The notes beneath the pieces are model-generated. The model was given only the letters and a program-made list of their open reading frames with translations. It did not search any database and had not been told where the DNA came from. This document shows positions 29,601-37,524 of a stretch of 64,000 nucleotides of DNA, one piece after another. The stretch's first letter is position 1, and each line of letters begins with the position of its first letter. The position numbers were made by a program, and so were the translations under genes. The stretch spans positions 120,535 to 184,534 of the forward strand of contig PLMK01000008.1 of assembly GCA_003142475.1 (NCBI GenBank). The letters are read 5' to 3'. This DNA comes from Ignavibacteriota bacterium (lineage in GTDB: Bacteria; Bacteroidota; Ignavibacteria; UBA10030).

Positions 29601-30989
29601 GAGGCGCTCAATACGGAGCGCAATCTTCTCCGGACACTCATAGACAATTTGCCGGATGCAGTGTTTGTGAAAGATCTTGAATGCAGAAAAATCATTGCAA
29701 ACCCTGTTGATGTTCGTGCTATGGGAGCACAATCGGAAGCGGAGGTTATCGGAAAAACAGATGATCTCTTTTTCTCGGCAGAAACAGCAGCGACGTCTTT
29801 TGCAGAGGACCAATCAGTTCTCCAGACCGGTATACCCATCCTCGGCCGCGAAGGATCGTATTTCGATAAACAAGGTAACAAGTTGTATGTTCTTTCATTT
29901 AAGATGCCTTTACGTGATGAACATGGCACTATCGTTGGTATTGTTGGAGCGACACACGATATTACAGAGCAGAAACGTTTTCAGGAAGCGCTCCAGCGCG
30001 AGCGAACAATTCTACGGACACTCATTGACAATATCCCCGATGCGATATGGGTAAAAGATATTCAGAGCCGTAAAGTTATTTCAAATCTTGCTGATGTGCG
30101 TTTTATGGGATTCCAATCTGAGGCTGAGGTATTAGGAAAAGACGACTTCGATCTTTTCCCGAAGGAATTAGCGGATGGGTTCTATGCCGATGACCAATCA
30201 GCAATTCAGACTGGCAAGCCGATAATCGACAGAGAAGAATATTTATTTGATGAACAGGGCAATAAACGTTGGCTGTTCACTTCAAAGCTTCCGTTGCGCG
30301 ACGAAAACAACCAAATCATTGGTTTGGTAGGTATTGGACGAGATATTACGGAGCAGAAAAAAGCACGGGAAACATTACAGCAAGAGCGTAATCTTCTCCG
30401 GATATTGATTGATAACTTGCCTGATTTGATTTTCTTTAAAGATACACAAGGGCGATACATACTCGACAATCTACCACATCTTCGGTCACTTGGGGCAGAG
30501 AATCAGGAAGAAATTATTGGCAAGACGTCGTATGATTTTAATCCACCTGAGTTAGCTAAGCTTTATACGGAAGATGAGATAAAGGTTGTACAGAGTGGGA
30601 AGCCGATGTTAGATAGAGAAGAAATTGCTGTGCATCGGGATACGGGTGAAAAATATTGGCATCTTACTTCCAGAGTTCCGTTATTTGATAGTCAGGGAAA
30701 AGTAACAGGAATAGTAGGGATTGCACGCGACATTACAGAACGTAAGCACGCAGAAGAGGAGCGCGAACGTTTGATCAAAGAGTTGCAAGAAGCCGCTGCA
30801 GATATTAAGATCTTGAGCGGCCTCGTTCCAATCTGCTCAAGTTGTAAAAAGATACGTGATGACAAAGGATATTGGACACAACTTGAAGGATATATACAGG
30901 CGCACTCAGAAGCCAAATTTAGCCACGGAGTTTGCCCCGATTGCATGAAGAAATTGTATCCCAACTTTGTGCCTAAGAAAAAAGAATGA
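26637..30989 (+). CDS. Giant two-component-like sensor: Reg_prop propellers, Y_Y_Y, four PAS, no kinase
   Basis: About 1,450 residues, starting at the ATG at 26637 behind AAGAGGAT; an earlier in-frame ATG at 26535 is less likely. A signal-anchor is followed by about fourteen Reg_prop propeller units (pattern YEDRSG-x-LWIGT then GLN-x-FDR), a Y_Y_Y domain and a membrane segment (LILLVVFLGIIYWIYK). Inside the cell come four PAS/PAC units, each opening with LLRTLIDNLPD or similar. The protein ends in a short segment with CSSC and CPDC that may bind zinc. HisKA and HATPase domains are absent. Hybrid sensors of this outline in Bacteroidota usually detect polysaccharide breakdown products; the output here is unknown. 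Confidence 0.88.
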   Translation: MKNISPGILVKPFLLLFIIAGILTFTFPRLTNAQTQNIQFEHLSSVNGLSQNSILCMSQDSKGFMWFGTYEGLNRYDGYEFKQYKSEIGNPYSLCNNTVQFIYEDHKGNLWIGTDDGLDKFDQEKDGFIHYRHDPNDSNSLSNNMVRWICEDTSGMFWIGTYGGGLNQFDMAKNRFIRYQNNPNDPKSLSHNFISNLYIDRSGNLWVGTDGGLNLFDRVRNQFIRYLHDPNNSRSLNQNSVYRIIEDRSGVLWIGFWGSGLDRFDRVKNQFIHYKNRPDDSYSLSGNVVRSIYEDRMGHLWIGTWGAGLDQYDRNKNRFIHYRANQNDPGSLSNNSVLSIYEDRSGILWVGNDFGGINKFDRGKIKFAHYKKELNNSNSLNNNIVYSIEETFEKGKHILWFGTDDGGLNKYDRDKNKFTYYKIDPNNSHSINDNNCRVITKGRSGILWIGTSQGLSQFDPTSGYFINYVPRINDSTSLSNNTVFSICEDKLGYIWVGTFGGGLNKFDSRKKKFTHYFADPKNPNSLSDNFIWSIVEDRTGVLWIGTGNGGLNQFDREKNRFIHYQVDPHNPNGLSGNKIICIYEDRSGMLWLGTTNGLNKFDKVNKRFFHYLVADGLPSNAIQSILEDEHGNLWLGTQKGLSKFDPRTNMFKNFKVSDGLQSNEFSVKACLRSQTGEMYFGGINGFNAFFPDSIKDNPYIPSVVVKDFQVFNKSVAVGKEVNGNVLLEKSIIETKEICLSYKESVFSFEFASLHLSSPEENKYAYMMEGFDKGWNYTDANRRFVTYTNLRGGEYVFRVKGSNSDGVWNETGTSIRVIITPPYWQTLWFRLILLVVFLGIIYWIYKRSMRARDIAAEKQIEEVIAKEHALLRALIDTVPDRIYAKDAEGRFIVCNTAVDRKFGVAKSEQIIGKTDFDFYPQELAARYHQDDQMIMELNQPLINHEESTVDFAGNRLWTLTTKIPMRDSQGQIVGLVGTSHDITERRRMEEALNTERNLLRTLIDNLPDAVFVKDLECRKIIANPVDVRAMGAQSEAEVIGKTDDLFFSAETAATSFAEDQSVLQTGIPILGREGSYFDKQGNKLYVLSFKMPLRDEHGTIVGIVGATHDITEQKRFQEALQRERTILRTLIDNIPDAIWVKDIQSRKVISNLADVRFMGFQSEAEVLGKDDFDLFPKELADGFYADDQSAIQTGKPIIDREEYLFDEQGNKRWLFTSKLPLRDENNQIIGLVGIGRDITEQKKARETLQQERNLLRILIDNLPDLIFFKDTQGRYILDNLPHLRSLGAENQEEIIGKTSYDFNPPELAKLYTEDEIKVVQSGKPMLDREEIAVHRDTGEKYWHLTSRVPLFDSQGKVTGIVGIARDITERKHAEEERERLIKELQEAAADIKILSGLVPICSSCKKIRDDKGYWTQLEGYIQAHSEAKFSHGVCPDCMKKLYPNFVPKKKE

Positions 30990-31019
30990 AGAGTGTTACA
31001 GGAATATGAAAAATAAAAT

Positions 31020-31046
31020 AACTCCGGAATATTTCGCCCTGGAGTT
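31020..31046. terminator. Terminator between convergent genes
   Basis: AACTCC (31020-31025) pairs with GGAGTT (31041-31046) around a 15-base loop, extended inward by GG/CC with a bulge. T-rich sequence follows on the plus strand. It separates the giant sensor from phoU and may work both ways. Confidence 0.5.
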
Positions 31047-31079
31047 TAATTTTCTCAGGAGCATAGATTTTATTTAAGT

Positions 31080-31748
31080 TTAGTGCTCTTTATCTTCAGC
31101 ATGATGTTTCACAACGCGTGCCTGCGTGTGGAAGATGACTTCTTCTGCAATGTTGGTTGCCAAATCCGCAACGCGTTCCAAGTTTCTGCTCACAAGGCTT
31201 AATTCCAAACCGCATTCAGCAGTCTGTTTATTGCTCTTCAGCAATTCGATGACTTTTCGTATAACTATTCGATTGAGATCATCAATCTGATCATCTGTTT
31301 TTAAAACAATACGTGCTTTCACAGGATCAAGAAGGATGAAGCTGTCGATCGCATCTTTTAACATTGTCCTTGTTATTTCTACCATTTTGGGAATTTCGTC
31401 CATGAGCTCTACGTTGGGGAGCGAACAGAGTACTTGAGCAGCCTGAGCAATATTCACTGCATGGTCGCCAATACGTTCCAAGTCGTTGTTGATCTTTAAT
31501 GCAGCAAGAATAAATCTCAAGTCGCTTGCCACGGGTTGTTGCAGAGCCAGTAAATCGACGATGGCGTTATCGATTTCGATTTCAAGTGCATCAACGCGTG
31601 TGTCTGATTCGATGACTTTGAGCGCCAGTTCTTGATTATTCTCCATCACTGAACGAATTGCTAACGCAATATTTTCCTCCACCACGCTTCCCATTTTAAT
31701 AAGCGAGGTTTTAAGGCTTTCTAATTCCCTTTGAAAGTGACGTTCCAT
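31080..31748 (-). CDS. phoU: PhoU phosphate signalling protein, operon 1
   Basis: 222 residues, beginning MERHFQRELESLKTSLIKM. The protein has the two-repeat PhoU helical bundle, with NDLERIGDHAVNIAQ and NLERVADLATNIAEEVIF as the two metal-binding helices. PhoU links the Pst transporter to the PhoR/PhoB system and limits phosphate uptake. It is the last gene of pst operon 1, 21 bases after pstB1. It is similar throughout to the second PhoU at 36849. Confidence 0.95.
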   Translation of the reverse strand: MERHFQRELESLKTSLIKMGSVVEENIALAIRSVMENNQELALKVIESDTRVDALEIEIDNAIVDLLALQQPVASDLRFILAALKINNDLERIGDHAVNIAQAAQVLCSLPNVELMDEIPKMVEITRTMLKDAIDSFILLDPVKARIVLKTDDQIDDLNRIVIRKVIELLKSNKQTAECGLELSLVSRNLERVADLATNIAEEVIFHTQARVVKHHAEDKEH

Positions 31749-31769
31749 TGCTTTTGTCTCCTATCGTTA

Positions 31770-32528
31770 TTATCCAAATCTTCCTGTAAGATAATCTTCT
31801 GTTCGTTTCTCTTTTGGCGAAGAATAAATATGTTTGGTTTCTCCATATTCTACAAGTTCACCAAGATAGAGAAACGCGGTATTGTCACTGGCACGTGCAG
31901 CTTGCTGCATATTATGCGTAACGATGACAATCGTATAATTCTTTTTCAATTCCTGCATCAGTTCTTCAATTCTCAATGTCGCAATCGGATCGAGAGCTGA
32001 GCAAGGTTCATCCATGAGAATGATCTGTGGTTTCATTGTCAGCACGCGGGCAATGCAAAGACGCTGCTGTTGTTCAAGAGAAAGTTTGAGAGCAGAATTA
32101 TCCAAACGATCTTTCAAATCGTCCCAAAGTATAACACTCTTCAACGATTCTTTCACAATATCGGTAAATTCCTTTTTGGATTGATTGCGGTGAATTTTAA
32201 GTCCAAATGCGATGTTCTCGTACACGGATAACGGAAAAGGATTGGGCCGTTGAAAAACCATGCCGATCTTTTGCCGTAGCGCAATAAGATCAGTCTCTGG
32301 CGTAAAAATATTATCGCCCAACACGTTCACGTCGCCGGTTATCCGAACTCCATCTATCAAATCGTTCATTCGATTGAAGACTCGCAGAAGAGTTGATTTT
32401 CCACATCCAGATGGGCCTATCAGCGCTGTAATCTTTTTTTCTTCGATGTTGAGGTTAATATCTGTCAGCGCCTGAAAGCTATCATAAAATAAATCAAGAT
32501 GTTTTGTTTCAATAACGAACGTATTCAT
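31770..32528 (-). CDS. pstB: Phosphate ABC transporter ATPase PstB1 with degenerate signature motif
   Basis: 252 residues. Walker [11 protein letters not shown]-loop VFQRPNPFP, Walker B IILMDEP, D-loop SALD and switch histidine [10 protein letters not shown] are all intact. The ABC signature, normally LSGGQ, is LSLEQ; the codons are clear. In an ABC dimer the signature acts on ATP held by the partner, so this subunit would impair its partner's site but not its own. It lies 2 bases after pstB2, whose lesions are the mirror image, suggesting a heterodimer under PstC/PstA. Confidence 0.9.
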   Translation of the reverse strand: MNTFVIETKHLDLFYDSFQALTDINLNIEEKKITALIGPSGCGKSTLLRVFNRMNDLIDGVRITGDVNVLGDNIFTPETDLIALRQKIGMVFQRPNPFPLSVYENIAFGLKIHRNQSKKEFTDIVKESLKSVILWDDLKDRLDNSALKLSLEQQQRLCIARVLTMKPQIILMDEPCSALDPIATLRIEELMQELKKNYTIVIVTHNMQQAARASDNTAFLYLGELVEYGETKHIYSSPKEKRTEDYLTGRFG

Positions 32529-32530
32529 GA

Positions 32531-33292
32531 TTATCCAAATTTTCCAGTGATGTAATCGTCTGTACGCTTGTCCCTCGCCGATGTGAAGAGCTGTTTTGTC
32601 TCATCAAGTTCGACCAATTCTCCCATTAGGAGAAATGCAGTTCTGTCTCCTACACGCGCCGCCTGCGCAACATTGTTAGTCACAAGGATAATCGTGTATC
32701 GTTCCTTCAACACACGCATGGTTTCTTCAACACGTGCGGTCGAAATCGGATCAAGTCCGGATGTCGGCTCGTCAAACATAATTACTTCCGGTTCCACCGC
32801 CAGAATTCTGGCGATGCAGAGGCGCTGTTGCTGTCCACCAGAAAGATTCATCGCCGGAGTATGAAGCCGGTCTTTCACCTCATCCCACAAATACGCTTCA
32901 CGCAAACCTTTCTCAACAATTTTTATGAGCTTCGTTTTGTTTTTAATTCCGTGCATGCGTGGTCCATATGCAATGTTATCAAAAATCGACAACGGAAGTG
33001 GAAATGGCAAAGCGAAGACAATACTAACTCGTTTACGGAGTGATTCTACATCAAGATCGTCAATGTCCTTGCCATCCATTACGATTTTTCCGCTTTTTCG
33101 ATACGCTGCATTGAGATCGTTGAGGCGATTCAGTGACTGCAATAATGATGACTTACCGGAATTTGCCGGGCCAATAATTGTAAAAATCTCGTTACTATAA
33201 ATATCAAGATTCAAATTTTTGAGTGCGGTCACATTTCCGAAATGGATTGTTAAATCTTGAATAGAAATTTTTGTCATCTTTGTCTCTACCAT
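32531..33292 (-). CDS. pstB: Phosphate ABC transporter ATPase PstB2 with degenerate Q- and H-loops
   Basis: 253 residues. The signature [13 protein letters not shown] and Walker [13 protein letters not shown] are intact. Walker A is GPANSGKSS, the Q-loop glutamine is Ala ([11 protein letters not shown] in place of [10 protein letters not shown]), and the switch histidine is Asn ([11 protein letters not shown]). It should therefore bind but poorly hydrolyse its own ATP while supplying a good signature to PstB1. The start at 33292 overlaps pstA by 7 bases; a second Met at 33277 avoids the overlap and may be the true start. Confidence 0.9.
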   Translation of the reverse strand: MVETKMTKISIQDLTIHFGNVTALKNLNLDIYSNEIFTIIGPANSGKSSLLQSLNRLNDLNAAYRKSGKIVMDGKDIDDLDVESLRKRVSIVFALPFPLPLSIFDNIAYGPRMHGIKNKTKLIKIVEKGLREAYLWDEVKDRLHTPAMNLSGGQQQRLCIARILAVEPEVIMFDEPTSGLDPISTARVEETMRVLKERYTIILVTNNVAQAARVGDRTAFLLMGELVELDETKQLFTSARDKRTDDYITGKFG

Positions 33293-34131
33293 TTTTTCCG
33301 CTTCCTAAATTGATAACGGAGGATGATGGCTGCAAGATTGAGAATTAGCACGAGCATCAGCAGAACAAGCGCAGTACCATAGCGAACGTTTTCTGGAATG
33401 CCCGGTACTTGCGTGGAGATGACGTACAAATGGTACGGAAGAGCCATTGTTTGGTCGAACACAGATTGAGGCAGCTTCGGAAGATAAAACGCTGCGACGG
33501 TGAAAAGAATAGGCGCCGTTTCGCCAGCAGCGCGGCCGAGACCAAGAATGGTTCCTGTGAGAATCCCAGGCAGCGCATGCGGCAGTACTGAATGACGAAT
33601 TGTTTGCCACTTACTTGCTCCGAGTGACAAGCTCACAATGCGGAAAGACTGAGGAACACTTTCCAATGCTTCACGTGATGAAGTAATAATCACCGGCAGT
33701 ATCATAATTCCAAGTGTTAACGAACCGGAAAGGATTGAGGCGCCAAATCCTAAAAAAAGAACAAAGATGCCTAATCCGAAAAGGCCGTACACAACCGATG
33801 GGACACCGGCAAGATTCACAATTGCCAATTTCACTATTCGGCTTAAAGCATTGTCGCGTGAATACTCAACAAGATAAATTGCAGAAAGAACCCCGAGCGG
33901 CACAGCAAATAGTATCGCTCCCAGAACCAGATATAGTGTTCCTAATATTGCCGGAAATATTCCGCCTGCTGTCATTCCGCTTGTGGGCATCTCAAATAAA
34001 AAATTTAAACTTAACGCACTAGCTCCCTTAACGAAAATGATAACGAGAATTATCAGCACTGGCACTACGACTAATAGCGTACAGAGGAAGAGAATACTGA
34101 ATGCAATTTTTTGTTCAAGCTGAACGTTCAT
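33286..34131 (-). CDS. pstA: Phosphate ABC transporter permease PstA, operon 1
   Basis: 281 residues with six membrane segments. The EAA-type loop that docks the ATPase reads SFRIVSLSLGASKWQTIRHSV, and [13 protein letters not shown] is a PstA hallmark. It pairs with PstC to form the phosphate channel. It sits between pstC (18 bases upstream) and pstB2, in the order usual for pst operons. Confidence 0.95.
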   Translation of the reverse strand: MNVQLEQKIAFSILFLCTLLVVVPVLIILVIIFVKGASALSLNFLFEMPTSGMTAGGIFPAILGTLYLVLGAILFAVPLGVLSAIYLVEYSRDNALSRIVKLAIVNLAGVPSVVYGLFGLGIFVLFLGFGASILSGSLTLGIMILPVIITSSREALESVPQSFRIVSLSLGASKWQTIRHSVLPHALPGILTGTILGLGRAAGETAPILFTVAAFYLPKLPQSVFDQTMALPYHLYVISTQVPGIPENVRYGTALVLLMLVLILNLAAIILRYQFRKRKKW

Positions 34132-34149
34132 CTATTCAACCAGGAAGTT

Positions 34150-35022
34150 TCATTTTTTTGCTTTGTGAAGATAAATATCAGCTATACCGTTAATCAGAAA
34201 TGTAATGATGAACAAAACAATGCCAATGGCGAAGAGAGCTGCATAATGCTCACCACCCTGCACTGTCTCGCCCATTTCCGCAGCAATGGTTGCCGTCAAA
34301 GTGCGGACTGGTTGAAGAATACTGTGCGGAATCAGTGCAGCATTTCCAGTTACCATCATTACCGCCATCGTCTCACCGATTACTCGACCAATACCAAGCA
34401 TAACTGCTGCGACCATACCGGGGCGTGCCGCGTATGCGACGATGCGCCATGTTGTTTGCCATTTTGTTGCACCCATTGCGATTGCAGCTTCGCGGTACTG
34501 GCGAGGAACAGCGGTGATGGCATCTTCAGCAATCGAAACAATCGTCGGCATAGCCATGAAAGCGAGCGTAATGGAACCAGAGAGCGCGGTGAGTCCGGTT
34601 GAAAGATTGAATATTTCTTTAATGAACGGACCAAGCGTTACCATGCCGATAAAACCGATTACGACAGAAGGAATGGCGGCAAGAAGCTCGATGCCTGCTT
34701 TCAGCACTTCTTTCGTCTTGCGCGGTGCAATCTCTGCGATGAAAAGTGCGCTTGCAATTCCGATTGGGATAGAAATAATTCCAGCGCCGGCTGTTACTAA
34801 AATTGAACCGATGATAAGTGGTAAGATTCCGAATTGCGGCGGATCAGAAATCGGATACCAATTGCGCGCGAATAAAAAGTCCGATATCGGGACTCTCCAG
34901 AAAATTGAAAGTCCTTCCTTCAGCAAAAACGCAAAGATCAGCGCGACAATCACAATGGACATAATGCCGCTCAGGAAAATCATTCGTTCGATGAAGAATT
35001 CTTTTATTTTCCGTAGTTGCAT
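34150..35022 (-). CDS. pstC: Phosphate ABC transporter permease PstC, operon 1
   Basis: 290 residues with six membrane segments. PRQYREAAIAMGATKWQT is the ATPase-docking loop and GIGRVIGETMAVMMVTGN is the PstC signature, followed by AEMGETVQGGEHYAAL. It starts 7 bases after pstS and partners PstA. Confidence 0.95.
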   Translation of the reverse strand: MQLRKIKEFFIERMIFLSGIMSIVIVALIFAFLLKEGLSIFWRVPISDFLFARNWYPISDPPQFGILPLIIGSILVTAGAGIISIPIGIASALFIAEIAPRKTKEVLKAGIELLAAIPSVVIGFIGMVTLGPFIKEIFNLSTGLTALSGSITLAFMAMPTIVSIAEDAITAVPRQYREAAIAMGATKWQTTWRIVAYAARPGMVAAVMLGIGRVIGETMAVMMVTGNAALIPHSILQPVRTLTATIAAEMGETVQGGEHYAALFAIGIVLFIITFLINGIADIYLHKAKK

Positions 35023-35029
35023 TTTGGTT

Positions 35030-35914
35030 TTACGTACTCTGTTCCAAAGGTTTGACAGGGACGAAATCCAGTTTCTTTACGATCTGTTGTCCTGCGGGCG
35101 AAAGCACATAATCAATGAATGTCTTTGCTAGTCCCTTAGGTTCGCCTTTCGTGTACATGAGGAGCGGACGCGAGATAGGATATGCGCCGCTTATCACATT
35201 TTCCATCGTCGGAGCTTCGTATGGTGAGTTTTTATCCTTGGCTATCTTAAGTGCTTTTTCCTTTGCGGTGATATAGCCCATGCCATAATAACCGATTGCA
35301 TCCTGGTTTTGCGCCACTTCATCTGCAATTGCCTGCGAACTTGACAGCAGCAACGCTTCTGCGGCAAATTCTTCCTTGCCGTCTGCTTTTCCGTGACGAA
35401 GGACATGCTCTTTAAAATAAACGTGAGTACCGGAATTCACTTCGCGCGACAAGAGAACAATCTTTGCATCGCGTCCGCCAAGTTCTTTCCAATTCTTGAT
35501 TTTCCCGGTGAATACATCAGCGAGCTGGTCAATCGTTAATTCTGAAATTTTATTTGCAGGGCTTACCACTACAGCCAGACCATCGAGAGCAACAATGATT
35601 TTCTTGGGAGCTTCTCCTTTCGATGCGACGAGCTCAATTTCGCTTTCCTTCATCTCACGTGACACTTCTGCAATATCGCATGTGCTGTTGATTAATGCTG
35701 TAATACCGGTTCCCGATCCGCCGCCGGTTACAGCGATAGACATGCCGGGATTTTGCTTCATATATTCTTCAGCCCAGGCCTGACCGAGATTGACCATCGT
35801 ATCGGATCCTTTAATTTGCAGGGAATTTGCTTGATTGCCGCTTTTCCTCGCGCAACCGCCGAGCAGTAGCAGTCCGATGACGGCTAGAACGATAAAGTTG
35901 GTCGATTTAATCAT
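35030..35914 (-). CDS. pstS: Phosphate-binding lipoprotein PstS, operon 1
   Basis: 294 residues from the ATG at 35914, which has AAAGGAGC upstream; an in-frame Met at 35950 has none. The N-terminus ends in LLLLGGCARK, a lipobox, so the protein is membrane-anchored. IKGSDTMVNLGQAW and TGGGSGTGITALI are phosphate-binding loops of the PstS family, and NSGTHVYF is a third. It delivers phosphate to PstC/PstA. It is the first gene of the operon and is preceded by a four-unit PHO box and -7 element. Confidence 0.93.
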   Translation of the reverse strand: MIKSTNFIVLAVIGLLLLGGCARKSGNQANSLQIKGSDTMVNLGQAWAEEYMKQNPGMSIAVTGGGSGTGITALINSTCDIAEVSREMKESEIELVASKGEAPKKIIVALDGLAVVVSPANKISELTIDQLADVFTGKIKNWKELGGRDAKIVLLSREVNSGTHVYFKEHVLRHGKADGKEEFAAEALLLSSSQAIADEVAQNQDAIGYYGMGYITAKEKALKIAKDKNSPYEAPTMENVISGAYPISRPLLMYTKGEPKGLAKTFIDYVLSPAGQQIVKKLDFVPVKPLEQST

Positions 35915-35967
35915 TTGATTGCTCCTTTGCACAATGGTCAAATAGTTCATTTTTTATTTTTGTGATT

Positions 35968-36014
35968 CAAATATAGGTAAACATTTTGTAACAAGGTTGT
36001 TAAGAAATTGTTAA
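35968..36014 (-). promoter_or_regulatory. PHO box and promoter of pst operon 1
   Basis: Reading the minus strand, TTAACA, TTAACA, GTTACA and TTTACC follow one another with exactly 5 bases between (plus-strand starts at 36009, 35998, 35987 and 35976: 11-bp steps). TATATTTG, an exact TAnnTTTG -7 box, abuts the last unit at 35968-35975. The box thus covers the -33 region, as PhoB/PhoP sites do in other bacteria. It lies 62 bases from the pstS start. Confidence 0.8.
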
Positions 36015-36168
36015 CAAATAGAGCGAACAAACGAATCCTCCCCCGGCTCGCCCAAAAAACGAACCCTTTCTTATTCATCAATTTTTATTTGAAGTTCAAT
36101 TAACCGCAGCTCGAAATCTCAAAATAAATTGATATTCACTCTTAATTGAAACAAACCGCTAAGGTCTT

Positions 36169-36642
36169 CTATAGGGTCGGCAACGATCTGTCGATATATT
36201 CTGAGTAGTCCGTTAACTTCTGAGCGTATCTATCACTCATTAACTGAGACGAAATAATAAAATCCGCTGTCGATCTGTTGCAAGCCGTTGGAATATTGTA
36301 GAGAACAGAAATTCTGAGCAAAGCTTTTACATCAACATCATGGGGGTGCGGCTGCATGGGATCCCAAAAGAAAATCAGGAGGTCAATTTGTCCCTCTGCA
36401 ATCATTGCACCGAGTTGTTGATCACCGCCGAAAGGACCTGATTTTAATTTCACAATACTATGCTTCAGTGATTGTCCTTTTTCTAAGTTTTTTAATATTG
36501 TTTCCTCAACGAGGCGACCGGTAGTCCCTGTGCAGATCAGTTTATGACTTAAAAGCAATTTCCAATTCCATTCCACCCATTCGGCTAAGTCCTTTTTACA
36601 ATTGTCGTGCGCAACCAAGGCAACACGTTTTGTTATTTCCAT
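36169..36642 (-). CDS. mgsA: Methylglyoxal synthase
   Basis: 157 residues from the ATG at 36642, 9 bases after AAGGAGA; a GTG at 36648 is too close to that site. SGPFGGDQQLGAMI carries the catalytic aspartate, PHPHDVDVKALLR the active-site histidine region, and TGTTGRL binds the substrate phosphate. The enzyme turns dihydroxyacetone phosphate into methylglyoxal and releases inorganic phosphate; in well-studied homologues phosphate inhibits it. It is a single gene lying between the two pst operons, with its own PHO box that copies the pstS1 promoter. Confidence 0.93.
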   Translation of the reverse strand: MEITKRVALVAHDNCKKDLAEWVEWNWKLLLSHKLICTGTTGRLVEETILKNLEKGQSLKHSIVKLKSGPFGGDQQLGAMIAEGQIDLLIFFWDPMQPHPHDVDVKALLRISVLYNIPTACNRSTADFIISSQLMSDRYAQKLTDYSEYIDRSLPTL

Positions 36643-36709
36643 AGACACTTATCTCCTTCTATTGAATGTTCCTTTGCACAGTGGTAAAATAGTTCAAAGT
36701 ATTATGATT

Positions 36710-36756
36710 CAAATATATGCAAATATTTTGTATCAAGATTGTTATGAAATTGCTAA
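36710..36756 (-). promoter_or_regulatory. PHO box and promoter of mgsA
   Basis: Reading the minus strand, TTAGCA, ATAACA, GATACA and TTTGCA are separated by exactly 5 bases (plus-strand starts at 36751, 36740, 36729 and 36718). TATATTTG abuts at 36710-36717. Both layout and flanks match the pstS1 promoter, including the leader words GAACTATTT and TGTGCAAAGGA downstream. Confidence 0.75.
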
Positions 36757-36848
36757 ATTATTAGGAAAGATGGAAACATGCCGAAAAGCACTCTAACAGG
36801 TGACAGTAAAGAAAAGAAGGAAAAGAACAGAGTGAAGAGAAAACCGTT

Positions 36849-37511
36849 CTATTTCTCTTCGGTGTGATGCTTTACGATAAGCGCTTGAGTATGAAAAATT
36901 ACTTCTTCTGCAATATTAGTAGTCATATCGGCAACACGTTCCAGGTTTTGGCTGATACGGATGAGTGCTAAGCCCGGCTCGATCAACTTTTTATCGCTGT
37001 TCAAGAGATCGATCACTTGAGTTGTCATAGAGCGATTCAACTCATCGATCTGGTCATCTGTCTCCAGCACTATACGAGCCATCTTTGGATCAAGGAGGAT
37101 GAAACTATCGAGGGCGTACCGCAGCATCAGCTTTGTTGCTGAAACCATCTGAGGAATTTCCAATAGTGATACAATTTTTTTGCTTTTCAGGAGTGTTAGC
37201 GCTGATTCAGCAAGGTTGACAGCATGATCGCCGATGCGCTCGAGATCATTGTTGATTTTTTGTGCGGCGATAATAAATCGCAGGTCGCCTGCGACCGGCT
37301 GCTGCAACGCCAGCATATCGATGATGGCATTATCGATTTCGATTTCGAGCGTATTGATCCGTACGTCACTCTCGATCACCTTTCTTGCAAGGACCTCGTT
37401 TCGTTCCAGGATCGCTTTGACAGCATCGTTGATGTTTTCTTCAACAACACTTGCCATTTTGATGAGTGTCGTTTTTACGCCTTCGAGTTCCTGCTGAAAA
37501 TGCCTTTCCAT
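36849..37511 (-). CDS. phoU: PhoU phosphate signalling protein, operon 2
   Basis: 220 residues from the Met at 37511 (MERHFQQELEGVKTTLIKM); another Met immediately precedes it at 37514, and both follow AGAGGAATC. Helices NNDLERIGDHAVNLAESA and NLERVADMTTNIAEEVIF are the PhoU metal-binding repeats. It is the last gene of pst operon 2, just downstream of pstB, and closely resembles the operon 1 PhoU. Confidence 0.94.
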   Translation of the reverse strand: MERHFQQELEGVKTTLIKMASVVEENINDAVKAILERNEVLARKVIESDVRINTLEIEIDNAIIDMLALQQPVAGDLRFIIAAQKINNDLERIGDHAVNLAESALTLLKSKKIVSLLEIPQMVSATKLMLRYALDSFILLDPKMARIVLETDDQIDELNRSMTTQVIDLLNSDKKLIEPGLALIRISQNLERVADMTTNIAEEVIFHTQALIVKHHTEEK

Positions 37512-37524
37512 CATGATTCCTCTC

